Origin: Candidatus Xiphinematobacter sp.
GTDB lineage: Bacteria > Verrucomicrobiota > Verrucomicrobiia > Chthoniobacterales > Xiphinematobacteraceae
Reading direction: 5' to 3'
Length of the DNA stretch: 64,000 nt
Assembly (NCBI GenBank): GCA_016766635.1
Contig: CP068473.1
Span: forward strand, 124,001-188,000
The translations under genes were made by a program, and so were the position numbers. Position 1 is the stretch's first letter; each line of letters starts with the position of its first letter. Below are positions 17,491-26,065 of this stretch, piece after piece. The notes under the pieces are model-generated. The model worked only from the letters and a program-made list of their open reading frames with translations, made no database searches and was not told the DNA's origin.

Positions 17491-17548
17491 TGGAGAATTA
17501 CGCTAGACGGGTGTCATGGTGTAAAAGTAATCCCCACCAACTTTTTAC

Positions 17549-18574
17549 ATGCCAGTTTCTCCAGAAACAGAGTTGCAAAAGATTACTGCTCAGGAGCAGT
17601 ATATGCGAGCGTATCGCTTTATGCTGATGGCACGTCTGCTAGAGGAAAAACTAGCCAGCCTATACCGCGCAGGCCTAATTAAAGGTGGAGTGTTTCTTGG
17701 CAGGGGACAGGAGGCCTTTAGCGTCTCCCTTGGGCTTCACTTGCGTAAGGGGGATCTTTACGCCCCACTTATTCGAGACCAGGCTGGACGTATGGCGTTT
17801 GGGGATACCGTGTTAGACACCCTTAGAACCTACATTGGATCCCAGTTAGGGCCTATGAGAGGAAGAGATGGGAACATTCATCGGGGAACTCCTGGGTGTG
17901 GATATTATGCAATGATCAGCCATCTTGGGGCGATGATCTCAGTCGTCGTCGGTGGGTTAATGGCAAAACGCCTCCAAGGAGAGGTCGGTATTGTCGGAGG
18001 AACATGTATCGGTGAAGGGGGAACTTCTACCGGGGCCTTCCATGAAGGCATAAACGTGGCCGCCGTGGAGAAGGTGCCGTTGGTACTTCTTGTAGCAAAC
18101 AACCAATATGCTTATTCCACCCCGGTTTCCAGGCAGTTTGCCTGCAGGAATCTACTTGACAAAGCAGTTGGATATGGCCTGAAAGGCCACAAGGTGGATG
18201 GTACCAATTTGGAGGACTGCCTACATGTGGTGGGTGAGGCCGTTCGTGCGGCCCGTGAAGGGAGGGGGCCTCAGTTAGTGGTAGGCACTTTGCTTAGGCT
18301 CGCAGGGCACGGAGAACATGACGACGCGAGCTATGTGGATCCTCTTCATTACCAGGCATCTTATGGGGGAGACTGTATACGCCTTGCGGAACGAACCCTA
18401 ACAGAGCGTTCTTGGCTCTCTCAGGAAGAATTAATGGAGTGGCGAAGGGAAATCTCTCTGGAAGTAGAATTGCTCTCTGCGAAGGTACTTAGGGAGCCAG
18501 TTCCAGATCCATCGGAGGAAGACTGGAGCGCTATTTCCAATGTCGAATTACGGGACAGCTATTCCGAGCGGTGA
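17549..18574 (+). CDS. pdhA: Pyruvate (2-oxo acid) dehydrogenase E1 component, alpha subunit
   Basis: 341 residues. E1-alpha binds thiamine diphosphate with E1-beta and decarboxylates pyruvate or a related 2-oxo acid. Seen: RDGNIHRGTPGCG near residue 108, the ThDP/Mg motif GEGGTSTGAFHEGINVAA (about 157-174) in place of the more common GDGA..., and NNQYAYSTPVSRQ. The phosphorylation-loop-like GHGEHDDASYVDP segment is present near 257. The GTG start of E1-beta overlaps the stop by 4 nt. The alpha/beta type (not the single-chain AceE type) fits pyruvate, acetoin or branched-chain dehydrogenase; pyruvate is most likely as it is the only set here. Confidence 0.9.
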   Translation: MPVSPETELQKITAQEQYMRAYRFMLMARLLEEKLASLYRAGLIKGGVFLGRGQEAFSVSLGLHLRKGDLYAPLIRDQAGRMAFGDTVLDTLRTYIGSQLGPMRGRDGNIHRGTPGCGYYAMISHLGAMISVVVGGLMAKRLQGEVGIVGGTCIGEGGTSTGAFHEGINVAAVEKVPLVLLVANNQYAYSTPVSRQFACRNLLDKAVGYGLKGHKVDGTNLEDCLHVVGEAVRAAREGRGPQLVVGTLLRLAGHGEHDDASYVDPLHYQASYGGDCIRLAERTLTERSWLSQEELMEWRREISLEVELLSAKVLREPVPDPSEEDWSAISNVELRDSYSER

Positions 18575-19536
18575 GTATCACTTATCTAGAGGCGATCCGT
18601 GCCGCTCAGGCTCACGCCTTATCAGTAGATCCAAGAGTCTTTTTATATGGACAGGACATCGGAGAGTTTGGAGGCGCCTTTAAAGCTACAAAGAACCTAT
18701 CCCTGGAGTTCCCAGGCCGGGTATTGGATTCTCCACTGAGCGAAGACGCTATCGTTGGAGTTGCTATCGGCGCAGCCATCGAGGGAATGCGCCCAATTAT
18801 AGAGATGCAGTTCGCAGACTTCTCCACCTGTGGATTCAACCAGATAGTCAACAATGCTGCAACGCTCTTCTACAGAACCGCGGTTTCCTGTCCAATCATC
18901 ATCCGCTTGCCCTCCGGTGGAACTGCTGGAGGTGGCCCATTCCATAGTCAAAGCATAGAAGCCATCTATGCGCATTATCCTGGGTTAATCGTTATGACAC
19001 CTGCGACTGTAGAAGACGCTTACAGCATGCTCCTTGAAGCAGTTGTTATAGATGACCCAGTCATTTTCTGTGAACATAAGTTTCTCTACTATCACCTAAA
19101 GGCAAAATCGTTGCCAACTGAAGCAGTACCGGCTTGTCAGGCACGCTTGGCTCGACAAGGCCGCGATGCCACTATTGTTACCTACAGTGCCATGTTATAT
19201 GAATCTTTGGCCGCCGCTGAAGAACTTACACGGGATGGCTATGAAATTGAGGTCGTAGACTTGCGCTGTATTAAACCATTAGATACGGACGCTGTACTCG
19301 CTTCAGTGGCCAGAACTGGGCGCCTCCTTTGTGTCGGGGAGGCTTGGCCCTGGGGTGGGGTCTCCGCTGAGCTTGTTGCTCGGGTAGCGTCCGAAGGATA
19401 TGAGCTGCTGGATGCTCCACCCCAAAGGTTAAATGCAAAAGAAACTCCAGTGCCCTTTCATCCTAATCTCTGGTCTTTTCATAGACCTACCGCTACGGCT
19501 ATTGCATCCGCTCTTCGGCGATTAATAGATCTTTAA
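18571..19536 (+). CDS. pdhB: Pyruvate (2-oxo acid) dehydrogenase E1 component, beta subunit
   Basis: 321 residues from a GTG start that overlaps the E1-alpha stop. It carries the transketolase pyrimidine-binding domain (FLYGQDIGEFGGAF near 25, DSPLSEDAIVGVAIGAA near 53, PIIEMQFADFSTCGFNQI) and the C-terminal transketolase domain (VVDLRCIKPLDTDAVLASV). These contribute the Glu and the aromatic residues of the thiamine diphosphate site. Order E1-alpha, E1-beta, E2 is typical of an operon; no E3 (lpd) gene follows. Confidence 0.94.
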   Translation: MSITYLEAIRAAQAHALSVDPRVFLYGQDIGEFGGAFKATKNLSLEFPGRVLDSPLSEDAIVGVAIGAAIEGMRPIIEMQFADFSTCGFNQIVNNAATLFYRTAVSCPIIIRLPSGGTAGGGPFHSQSIEAIYAHYPGLIVMTPATVEDAYSMLLEAVVIDDPVIFCEHKFLYYHLKAKSLPTEAVPACQARLARQGRDATIVTYSAMLYESLAAAEELTRDGYEIEVVDLRCIKPLDTDAVLASVARTGRLLCVGEAWPWGGVSAELVARVASEGYELLDAPPQRLNAKETPVPFHPNLWSFHRPTATAIASALRRLIDL

Positions 19537-19549
19537 TTTGTTTAGTTGC

Positions 19550-20731
19550 ATGCTCCAAGTGCCCATCACTATGCCGCAGCTCGGCGAATCGATCGCTGAA
19601 GCCACAGTTGTAGATATTCTCTGTCCAGAGGGATCACCTGTGGAGGCTGGTTGCAGCCTCATGGAAGTGGAAACTCATAAGGCACTCATGGAGATAACCA
19701 CCCCATGTAGTGGAAGCTTCGTAAGAATTACTGCCCAAGTAGGTCAAAGCTACCCGGTTGGCTCTGTACTCGGATATGTACAGGTTATCGAATCTGAAGC
19801 CCAGCAGCTAGGGATGGCCGATAAGCAGGCTGCTTTGTCTGTAGCTAGACAGCATTCTAACAGCACACCAACGAAGAGAGTAGTTCCCACAGTGGAGAGA
19901 CTACCTGTTCCTGCACAGGCAGGAGGGGCTAGTTACCTTTCCCCAAGAATAAGGGCACGCATGAGTGAACTCGGACTGCATGCAGCAGACCTGGCCGGAA
20001 TTGCTGGCAGCGGAGCCGCAGGGCGCGTAACTATTAGGGATCTTGAGCAGTTCTTGGTCGATCTTGAGCGTAGCCCGGTTACGCCCGCTTCCCCCATGCG
20101 CATCGCTGTGGCCGATGCCATGTGTCGCAGCTGGACGCGCCCCTTAGCTACGGTTGTTTTGCCAGTGGTGCTAGACCCTCTGTTGGCCCATCGAAAGGAG
20201 CAGCAAGAGAAGCCTGGCCTGACTCTTTACGCCCTCCGCGCATTAGCTCTGGCATTGAGCGAAAATAGCGCCCTGGCAGGACGTCTCGTTGGTCGCCACA
20301 TAATTCATCCCCAAGCGATTAATATCGGCTTTGCCGTAGAAGCAAAAGAAGGGGTGCTTGTTCCCGTCATCCACAATGCTGATCGATACCGACTAATGAG
20401 CCTCGTTGGACGCTATCGGCATCTAGTGGACCTCGCGCAGCAACGGAAGCTCTCCGCAAAAGAAACTGGCGGATCGATCGCTACAGTGACCAACTACGGT
20501 GTGTTTGGGCTTACCCTTGCTACTCCCATTCCCCTTCCCGAGCAAGCCCTATTGCTTGGTATGGGAATGGGACGTATCTTCCCTAAGTGGGACGCAAAAA
20601 CTAGAGAATGGCTTCCTGAAAACCTCTCTGAGTTTACTCTGAGTTTTGATCATCGTGTACTAGACGGTGGAGCTGCTGGTCGCCTTTTAAGGCGTGTTGG
20701 AGAGTTACTCCTCGAGCCGGAAACGATTTGA
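19550..20731 (+). CDS. pdhC: Dihydrolipoamide acetyltransferase (E2) of 2-oxo acid dehydrogenase complex
   Basis: About 393 residues with a single lipoyl domain (lipoyl Lys in ETHKA, normally ETDKA), a peripheral subunit-binding domain (SPRIRARMSELGL to GRVTIRDLE, about 130-170), and the catalytic domain ending with FDHRVLDGG, which contains the active-site His and Asp. It forms the core that passes the acetyl group to CoA. An in-frame TTG at 19538 would add four residues; the ATG is preferred. It is 13 bp after E1-beta. Confidence 0.92.
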   Translation: MLQVPITMPQLGESIAEATVVDILCPEGSPVEAGCSLMEVETHKALMEITTPCSGSFVRITAQVGQSYPVGSVLGYVQVIESEAQQLGMADKQAALSVARQHSNSTPTKRVVPTVERLPVPAQAGGASYLSPRIRARMSELGLHAADLAGIAGSGAAGRVTIRDLEQFLVDLERSPVTPASPMRIAVADAMCRSWTRPLATVVLPVVLDPLLAHRKEQQEKPGLTLYALRALALALSENSALAGRLVGRHIIHPQAINIGFAVEAKEGVLVPVIHNADRYRLMSLVGRYRHLVDLAQQRKLSAKETGGSIATVTNYGVFGLTLATPIPLPEQALLLGMGMGRIFPKWDAKTREWLPENLSEFTLSFDHRVLDGGAAGRLLRRVGELLLEPETI

Positions 20732-20792
20732 TTTGATAGCGCACCACTTTAATATGGCACCATGGCCTGGGTTGGGCTAGGCCGGATGCGGC

Positions 20793-20848
20793 GGAGGGGG
20801 TGCGCAGCTTCCCTCGTTTCCCGCTGCGGAGGCGTGCGGCGCCCCCTC
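20793..20848 (+). other. GC-rich branched inverted repeat between pdhC and glgP
   Basis: GGAGGGGGTGC (20793-20803) pairs with GCGCCCCCTCC (20838-20848) with one G-T pair; inside, CGCAGC (20803-20808) can pair with GCTGCG (20822-20827). The stretch is much richer in G+C than its surroundings. No T-tract follows, so it is not a plain terminator. It may be a Rho-independent structure, a protection hairpin for the pdh mRNA, or a leader of glgP. Confidence 0.45.
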
Positions 20849-20961
20849 CCGCGTGTCTCTTATAGAGTGACCGCTAGCTGCAAGAAATGAAAGTGCAAAT
20901 GCCTGATGGCCTGATTGTCTTGAGCACAATTCGCCCAAATCTCCTCAAACCTTTTTAGTTA

Positions 20962-23406
20962 ATGATTGATACTAGTGTTCCGGAACTAAGGAAGCTGATC
21001 TACGACCAACTAAGGTTGGGGCTAGTACGGGATCCAGAAACAGCGACTCTCCGAGATTGGTGGCTCAGCACTTCTCAAGCCGCGAAAATTATTATTATCG
21101 AGCGTCTAATCGCGACTCAGAAGGAACATTACCGAAAGAACGTCAAGCGTGTTTACTATTTCTCCCTAGAATTTCTCATGGGACGCTTGTTTTCCAATAG
21201 TCTCCTTAGCGCTGGTATTTTCTCTCAGGCCCAGCAAGCAGTTAGCGAAATGGGTCTGAGTCTTGATAGCCTCCGTGAGGAAGAATATGATATGGGCCTG
21301 GGGAGTGGTGGGCTAGGTCGCCTTGCTGCCTGCTTTATGGACTCGCTGTCTACCATGGACTTGCCCGCTGTTGGTTATGGGATTTACTACCAGTTTGGCC
21401 TCTTCAAACAAGAATTTCATAATGGATACCAGGTGGAACTTCCCGATAATTGGATATGCTTTGGGTCCCCTTGGAAAATTAAGAGGCCGGAGTACGCCGC
21501 GGAGGTTCACCTTTATGGTCATGTAGAAGATGTCTTCGATGGGTACGGTAACTGTGCACAAAAGTGGGTAGACACTAAAAAGATACTAGGCACCCCGCAC
21601 GATATTCCGGTACCAGGATTCGGAACGAACACCGTCAACTATCTTCGGCTTTGGGCGTCTTGTGCGGAGAAGAGTTTTGATTTTGAAGCCTTCGATCGTG
21701 GGGAGTACGATAGGGCCGTTCTGGAGAAAAACTCCAGCGAAATCATCACCAAGGTGCTCTATCCAAATGACAAAACTGAGCGAGGTCGAGAGTTACGCTT
21801 TATTCAACAGTATTTCTTCGTCTCCTGTTCCCTACAGGATATCCTCCGTCGATTTCGGAAAAACAATGATAACTGGGAGTACCTTCCGGACAAGGTTGCT
21901 ATCCAACTTAATGACACCCACCCAGCGATTGCCATTGTAGAGTTAATGCGGATTTTTCTGGACCTTTATGCAATGCCTTGGGAACAAGCATGGTCCATCG
22001 TTACTCGTGTATTCGCCTATACAAATCATACCCTTCTTCCAGAAGGGCTTGAAAAATGGAACGTCACTACCTTCGCCACGATTCTGCCCCGCCATTTGCA
22101 GATTATCTACGAAATTAATTCGAAACTGTTAGAACAAGTCGAAAAAAAATGGCCGAAGGACACCGGCAAGAAGCTTGCACTGTCTTTAATCGAAGAAGGA
22201 AAAGAAAGGATGGTACGTATGGCCCACCTATGCGTAGTAGGTAGCCACTCAGTTAATGGTGTGGCAGCGATGCACACTCAGCTCCTTAAGAAGAATCTGT
22301 TCCATGAATTTCACGCGCTTTATCCATCCAAAATCAACAATAAAACTAATGGGATCACCCCTCGCCGGTGGTTATTAGGGTGCAATCCCCGATTAAGCGT
22401 TCTTATCACCTCAAAGATCGGTGATGGTTGGATAAAAAATCTTAGTCAGCTGTGTGCATTAGAGGACCATATGGAAGATCCTGATTTCCAGCGGGACTTC
22501 ATGGAGGCAAAATTAGCCAATAAGACTCTCCTGGCACGTTTGATTCAGCAGGAGTGTGGAATCACTATAGACCCTAACGCACTTTTTGATGTTCAAATCA
22601 AGCGACTGCACGAGTATAAGCGCCAACACTTAAATCTTCTTCACATCTTGGCGCTTTATCGCCGTCTTCTACAAAATCCTGACTTAGATATTATCCCACG
22701 GGTGTTTATCTTTGCGGCGAAAGCTACCCCAGGCTATGACATGGCGAAGTGTATCATTAAGGCTATCAATTCTGTGGGAAGCATAATCAACAGAGATAGT
22801 CGAATTGGTGGCAAGCTAAAGGTTGCATTTCTACCAAATTATCGAGTTTCCCTTGCCCAGCGGATTGTTCCTGCGGCTGATCTCTCAGAACAAATTTCTA
22901 CTGCTGGTAAGGAAGCTAGCGGGACTGGTAACATGAAAATGGCTTTAAATGGAGCACTGACTATAGGAACACTAGATGGTGCCAATGTTGAAATTTGCGA
23001 AGAGGTAGGAGAAGAAAATATCTTTCTGTTTGGTCTAAGAGTCGATGAAGTAGCAGCACTCTTGCGCGACGGATATTGCCCAGAGGAATGTTACCATTCA
23101 GATGAGGAGCTCCATGCTGTGATAGACTGGTTGGGGTCTGACTATTTTACCCCTTTCGATCCACCGGGGGCGTTGGAGCCTCTTCGAGAGAATCTTATTC
23201 ATCAGGACCCGTTTCTCGCTCTTGCAGACTTTCGTTCCTACAGTAATTGTCAGCAACGTGTCGAGGCGACCTTTCGGGATAAGTCCCTTTGGGCACGGAT
23301 GGCAATTCTCAACACCGCACGGGTAGGAAAATTTTCTAGTGACCGCGCTGTCAGCGAATACGCAAGTGAGATATGGAAACTTGATCCTATCCCAGTATTG
23401 ATGTAA
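20962..23406 (+). CDS. glgP: Glycogen phosphorylase
   Basis: 814 residues, full length for a bacterial GT35 phosphorylase. It releases glucose-1-phosphate from alpha-1,4-glucans. Seen: YYFSLEFLMGR near 65, GSGGLGRLAACFMDS near 113, PNDKTERGRELRFIQQYFF, QLNDTHPAIAIVELMR near 316, and the pyridoxal-phosphate site near the C-terminus (EASGTGNMKMALNGALTIGT, with the Schiff-base Lys). The start has no Shine-Dalgarno. A GH57 branching enzyme and a DUF4912 protein elsewhere in the window fit a glycogen cycle. Confidence 0.98.
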   Translation: MIDTSVPELRKLIYDQLRLGLVRDPETATLRDWWLSTSQAAKIIIIERLIATQKEHYRKNVKRVYYFSLEFLMGRLFSNSLLSAGIFSQAQQAVSEMGLSLDSLREEEYDMGLGSGGLGRLAACFMDSLSTMDLPAVGYGIYYQFGLFKQEFHNGYQVELPDNWICFGSPWKIKRPEYAAEVHLYGHVEDVFDGYGNCAQKWVDTKKILGTPHDIPVPGFGTNTVNYLRLWASCAEKSFDFEAFDRGEYDRAVLEKNSSEIITKVLYPNDKTERGRELRFIQQYFFVSCSLQDILRRFRKNNDNWEYLPDKVAIQLNDTHPAIAIVELMRIFLDLYAMPWEQAWSIVTRVFAYTNHTLLPEGLEKWNVTTFATILPRHLQIIYEINSKLLEQVEKKWPKDTGKKLALSLIEEGKERMVRMAHLCVVGSHSVNGVAAMHTQLLKKNLFHEFHALYPSKINNKTNGITPRRWLLGCNPRLSVLITSKIGDGWIKNLSQLCALEDHMEDPDFQRDFMEAKLANKTLLARLIQQECGITIDPNALFDVQIKRLHEYKRQHLNLLHILALYRRLLQNPDLDIIPRVFIFAAKATPGYDMAKCIIKAINSVGSIINRDSRIGGKLKVAFLPNYRVSLAQRIVPAADLSEQISTAGKEASGTGNMKMALNGALTIGTLDGANVEICEEVGEENIFLFGLRVDEVAALLRDGYCPEECYHSDEELHAVIDWLGSDYFTPFDPPGALEPLRENLIHQDPFLALADFRSYSNCQQRVEATFRDKSLWARMAILNTARVGKFSSDRAVSEYASEIWKLDPIPVLM

Positions 23407-23447
23407 GCTGCCCGGTGTGTCCCGTTGGGAAAGAGAGAATTCTGGCT

Positions 23448-24356
23448 ATGTCAACCTCGTGGAATATTCATAGACACCGATCCGGTAAGTCTATGCTCGA
23501 GGAAATTATGGCGTTAGGTTTTAGGTGGATAGAGCTCAGTTGGGGTATAAATACCCGCATGGCAGCCGAGATTTCCAAGTTTGTTGAGAGAGGAAAAGTA
23601 CGTATTTCCAGTCTCTATAATTTTCATTCTGCCTCCAGGGAGTGGACCAACCACGACCTTTTGCAGTTTACTTCTCATAGGGGGGATCAGCGCCAACAAG
23701 CTATTCACCTCACCCAACAAACTATCGATTACGCATCTAGGCTCGGCGCCAGCTGTGTAATACTGCTCTTTGGAAGGGTAGGCGGCCTTCATTCCTATCG
23801 GCGTTTGCGGCGACTTGCCCTTCAAGGGAAACTTTATACAAAGGAATTTGCTCGAGCAAAAATCCGAGAAATTCTTCTCAGGGAGCGCCATTCCGACTCT
23901 CTAAAAGAACGAGCAGTTGACTGTTTGCTGCGATTGGGAGACTACGCTAGCGCAAGGGGGATACGCCTTGGTATTGAAAACCGAAAAGCCTACGAGGCAT
24001 TCCCAAGCGAGCGAGAGCTGCTCCCTCTATTGGAGAGATTAGGTCATCCAACGTTCGGTTACTGGCACAACTTCGGGTGCTCTCAGGTTAAAGAGCACCT
24101 CACATTGATCAACCACAGGGAGTGGTTAGATCGTGTCGGGTCTTGGGCAATTGGCTCGCACGTGTGTGATGTTCGAGGATTGGATAATGATAATCTTCTC
24201 CCGTTCAGCGGAACGATCGATTATCCCGGATTAGTACCGTTTCTTCCGGATAGCTGCATGTTCGTGTTGGACTTAAAGGGTGTCGAAGGGGGCGATGCGG
24301 TCCAGAAATCAGTCGAGCGCTGGAAAGGCATGTTTTCCTCCAGGAGTTCTCAGTGA
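23448..24356 (+). CDS. Sugar phosphate isomerase/epimerase-like TIM-barrel protein
   Basis: About 302 residues of the xylose isomerase-like TIM barrel (AP endonuclease family 2) superfamily. Repeating strands are visible: GFRWIELSW, VRISSLYNFHS, GASCVILLFGR, IRLGIENR, FGYWHNFGC, GSHVCDVRG and CMFVLDLKG. Glu in GIEN and His in YWHN and SHVCD would be metal ligands as in family members. The ATG at 23448 has GGGAAAGAGAG upstream; a GTG at 23415 would add 11 residues. It follows glgP by about 40 bp and may be cotranscribed; the substrate is not known. Confidence 0.75.
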   Translation: MSTSWNIHRHRSGKSMLEEIMALGFRWIELSWGINTRMAAEISKFVERGKVRISSLYNFHSASREWTNHDLLQFTSHRGDQRQQAIHLTQQTIDYASRLGASCVILLFGRVGGLHSYRRLRRLALQGKLYTKEFARAKIREILLRERHSDSLKERAVDCLLRLGDYASARGIRLGIENRKAYEAFPSERELLPLLERLGHPTFGYWHNFGCSQVKEHLTLINHREWLDRVGSWAIGSHVCDVRGLDNDNLLPFSGTIDYPGLVPFLPDSCMFVLDLKGVEGGDAVQKSVERWKGMFSSRSSQ

Positions 24357-24483
24357 CAGAGATCAGAAATCAGGCTAATCACAAGATAGTCTGCTTTCTC
24401 ACACCAGACGCCTTGCGGGGTCTGCTGCTGTAGAGTTTAGTGTCGATCTCCTGCCGGACTTAACAAACACAAGCAGCCATGTT

Positions 24484-25224
24484 ATGAAACAGCACCAAAA
24501 TAGTTTTTGGCCCAAGGTCATCGTCAACTTTTCCATGAGCGCTGACGGAAAAGTGTCTGTGCGAAACTGGATGCCCAGCGGATTTGGATCAGCAGTAGAT
24601 CGCAGGCGAATGCAGGAAATCCGGGCTCGTGGAGATGCCATAATGGTCGGTCGAAGAACGGCAGAGGTTGACCAAATGCAGATGGGGATCTCCCTACCAG
24701 ACCTCCGAGCTGGACGACAGGCAGCCGGGAGGTCGGCAGAACCATTACGCGTGCTAGTCAGTGCGCGGGGTCCACTAGATCCAAAAATGAAGGTTTTTTT
24801 AGAGATGCGGGCACCTCTCCTAGTATTCACAGCCTACAATCTCCCTCTTCCCGTGCGATCGACGTTTCCAGAGGGCGTCATCATAAACGCCTTGACTGGC
24901 AAATCATTCTCCTTAAGCGCTATCCTACGCGTACTTCGGTCTCAGTACCATGTACGCACGTTAGTCTGCGAAGGGGGGCCTACATTGCTGCGAGCATTGC
25001 TGGAAGTGGACGCCATTTCAGAAGTAAACTTGACAATCGAGCCACTAGTCTTCGGGGGATGTCGTGCCCCCACTCTTTCTGGTTTGCTCAACAGGTTCCT
25101 GAGCCATCCTATACCCTTTCGGCTAGAGTCGATAGCAGTGAGGGAGAGTGCATGCTGCGTAAGGTACGTGAGGAAACGGCAACACCAAAAAATGATGATA
25201 AATAGGGCTATGCCCCCAGCCTAA
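24484..25224 (+). CDS. RibD C-terminal-type reductase (riboflavin pathway)
   Basis: 246 residues with only the dihydrofolate-reductase-like RibD_C domain. Family features: VNFSMSADGKVSV near the N-terminus, RARGDAIMVGRRT near 47, LVCEGGPTLLRALLE near 160, EVNLTIEPLVFGG near 180. RibD_C reduces 5-amino-6-ribosylamino-uracil phosphate with NADPH. The zinc deaminase domain that is usually fused N-terminally is absent, so a separate deaminase is expected elsewhere, or this paralogue acts on another pteridine/pyrimidine. RibBA and RibH are in the same window. The gene is convergent with the MBL-fold gene and overlaps it by 17 nt. Confidence 0.8.
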   Translation: MKQHQNSFWPKVIVNFSMSADGKVSVRNWMPSGFGSAVDRRRMQEIRARGDAIMVGRRTAEVDQMQMGISLPDLRAGRQAAGRSAEPLRVLVSARGPLDPKMKVFLEMRAPLLVFTAYNLPLPVRSTFPEGVIINALTGKSFSLSAILRVLRSQYHVRTLVCEGGPTLLRALLEVDAISEVNLTIEPLVFGGCRAPTLSGLLNRFLSHPIPFRLESIAVRESACCVRYVRKRQHQKMMINRAMPPA

Positions 25225-25894
25225 GGACAGTTCCAATTGGTGGAAGATGCAGTCGCAAACCGGCCTGCTGGAAATGGTGCAAGGCCATTTTCTGGTCAAT
25301 TTGGATAACAGGAAACGTGTCGTAGTGCAAGCCAAGTACATCCTTTACCCGGGTAAAGGAGGCTGCGCGTGCGGCGTCCTTGTATCCCATTGTGAGGGTA
25401 TCACCAATGGGAAAAGCTGAGAAATTAAGCCGAAAATCTTCCCCGAAACACTTCATATCAGTAGTCAGAGCGGTGTCGCCCGAATAGTAAAAAGCCCCAG
25501 TGGGGGAATGCACAATAAATCCCCCCGGATTACCGCCATATGAGCCATCAGGTAAGCTGCTGCTGTGCTGTGCATAAACGTATTTCACCATCCCAAACGG
25601 TAGGATTAGGGTGCCCCCATGGTTCATGGCATACGTTTTGCAAACTCCCTGCTTTGAAAACCAATTGCAGATTTCCCAATTGGAAATAATTGGGACATTC
25701 CCCGCGCACGCCAAATAGGTAGCATCAGCTAAATGGTCCTCGTGTCCATGGCTAACCAAGATATAATCCGCCGACACCTGGTCCAACTGGACATCGGAGG
25801 CGAGCGGATTTGGGCTGATAAAAGGGTCAAACAACAGTTCTACTCCTGCCATGCACACCTTAAAGCAGGCATGCCCATAATAAGTGATTTTCAT
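25208..25894 (-). CDS. UPF0173-type metal-dependent hydrolase (metallo-beta-lactamase fold)
   Basis: 228 residues, full length for the UPF0173/UlaG-like group. It begins with ITYYGHACFKV, has the metal-binding SHGHEDHLAD motif near residue 49, a YSGDTALTTDM segment near 137 and LGLHYDTFP near 188 that supply further ligands. Such enzymes hydrolyse cyclic or phosphoester bonds; the physiological substrate is unknown. Its 3' end overlaps the RibD_C-type gene on the other strand by 17 nt. Confidence 0.9.
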   Translation of the reverse strand: MKITYYGHACFKVCMAGVELLFDPFISPNPLASDVQLDQVSADYILVSHGHEDHLADATYLACAGNVPIISNWEICNWFSKQGVCKTYAMNHGGTLILPFGMVKYVYAQHSSSLPDGSYGGNPGGFIVHSPTGAFYYSGDTALTTDMKCFGEDFRLNFSAFPIGDTLTMGYKDAARAASFTRVKDVLGLHYDTFPVIQIDQKMALHHFQQAGLRLHLPPIGTVLRLGA

Positions 25895-25945
25895 AAAAAA
25901 GACCTAGTCGACGCCTATAAAAAAATTAAAAAGCTGAAAGCATGG

Positions 25946-25967
25946 CACAGTACAGCACACAGTACAG
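25946..25967 (+). repeat. 10-bp direct repeat with 12-bp period
   Basis: CACAGTACAG at 25946 and again at 25958 in the divergent spacer between the UPF0173 gene and the nucleotidyltransferase. It is part of the same pattern of short tandem duplications seen in other spacers. Confidence 0.75.
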
Positions 25968-26065
25968 GAGCTAGTGCCACAGACTGCATAGTACGCACAC
26001 TCCCAAAGCCAGACGGCCCCGTTGTGCCACATCAGCCCGTATGCTGTCTATAACATAATAATCTC

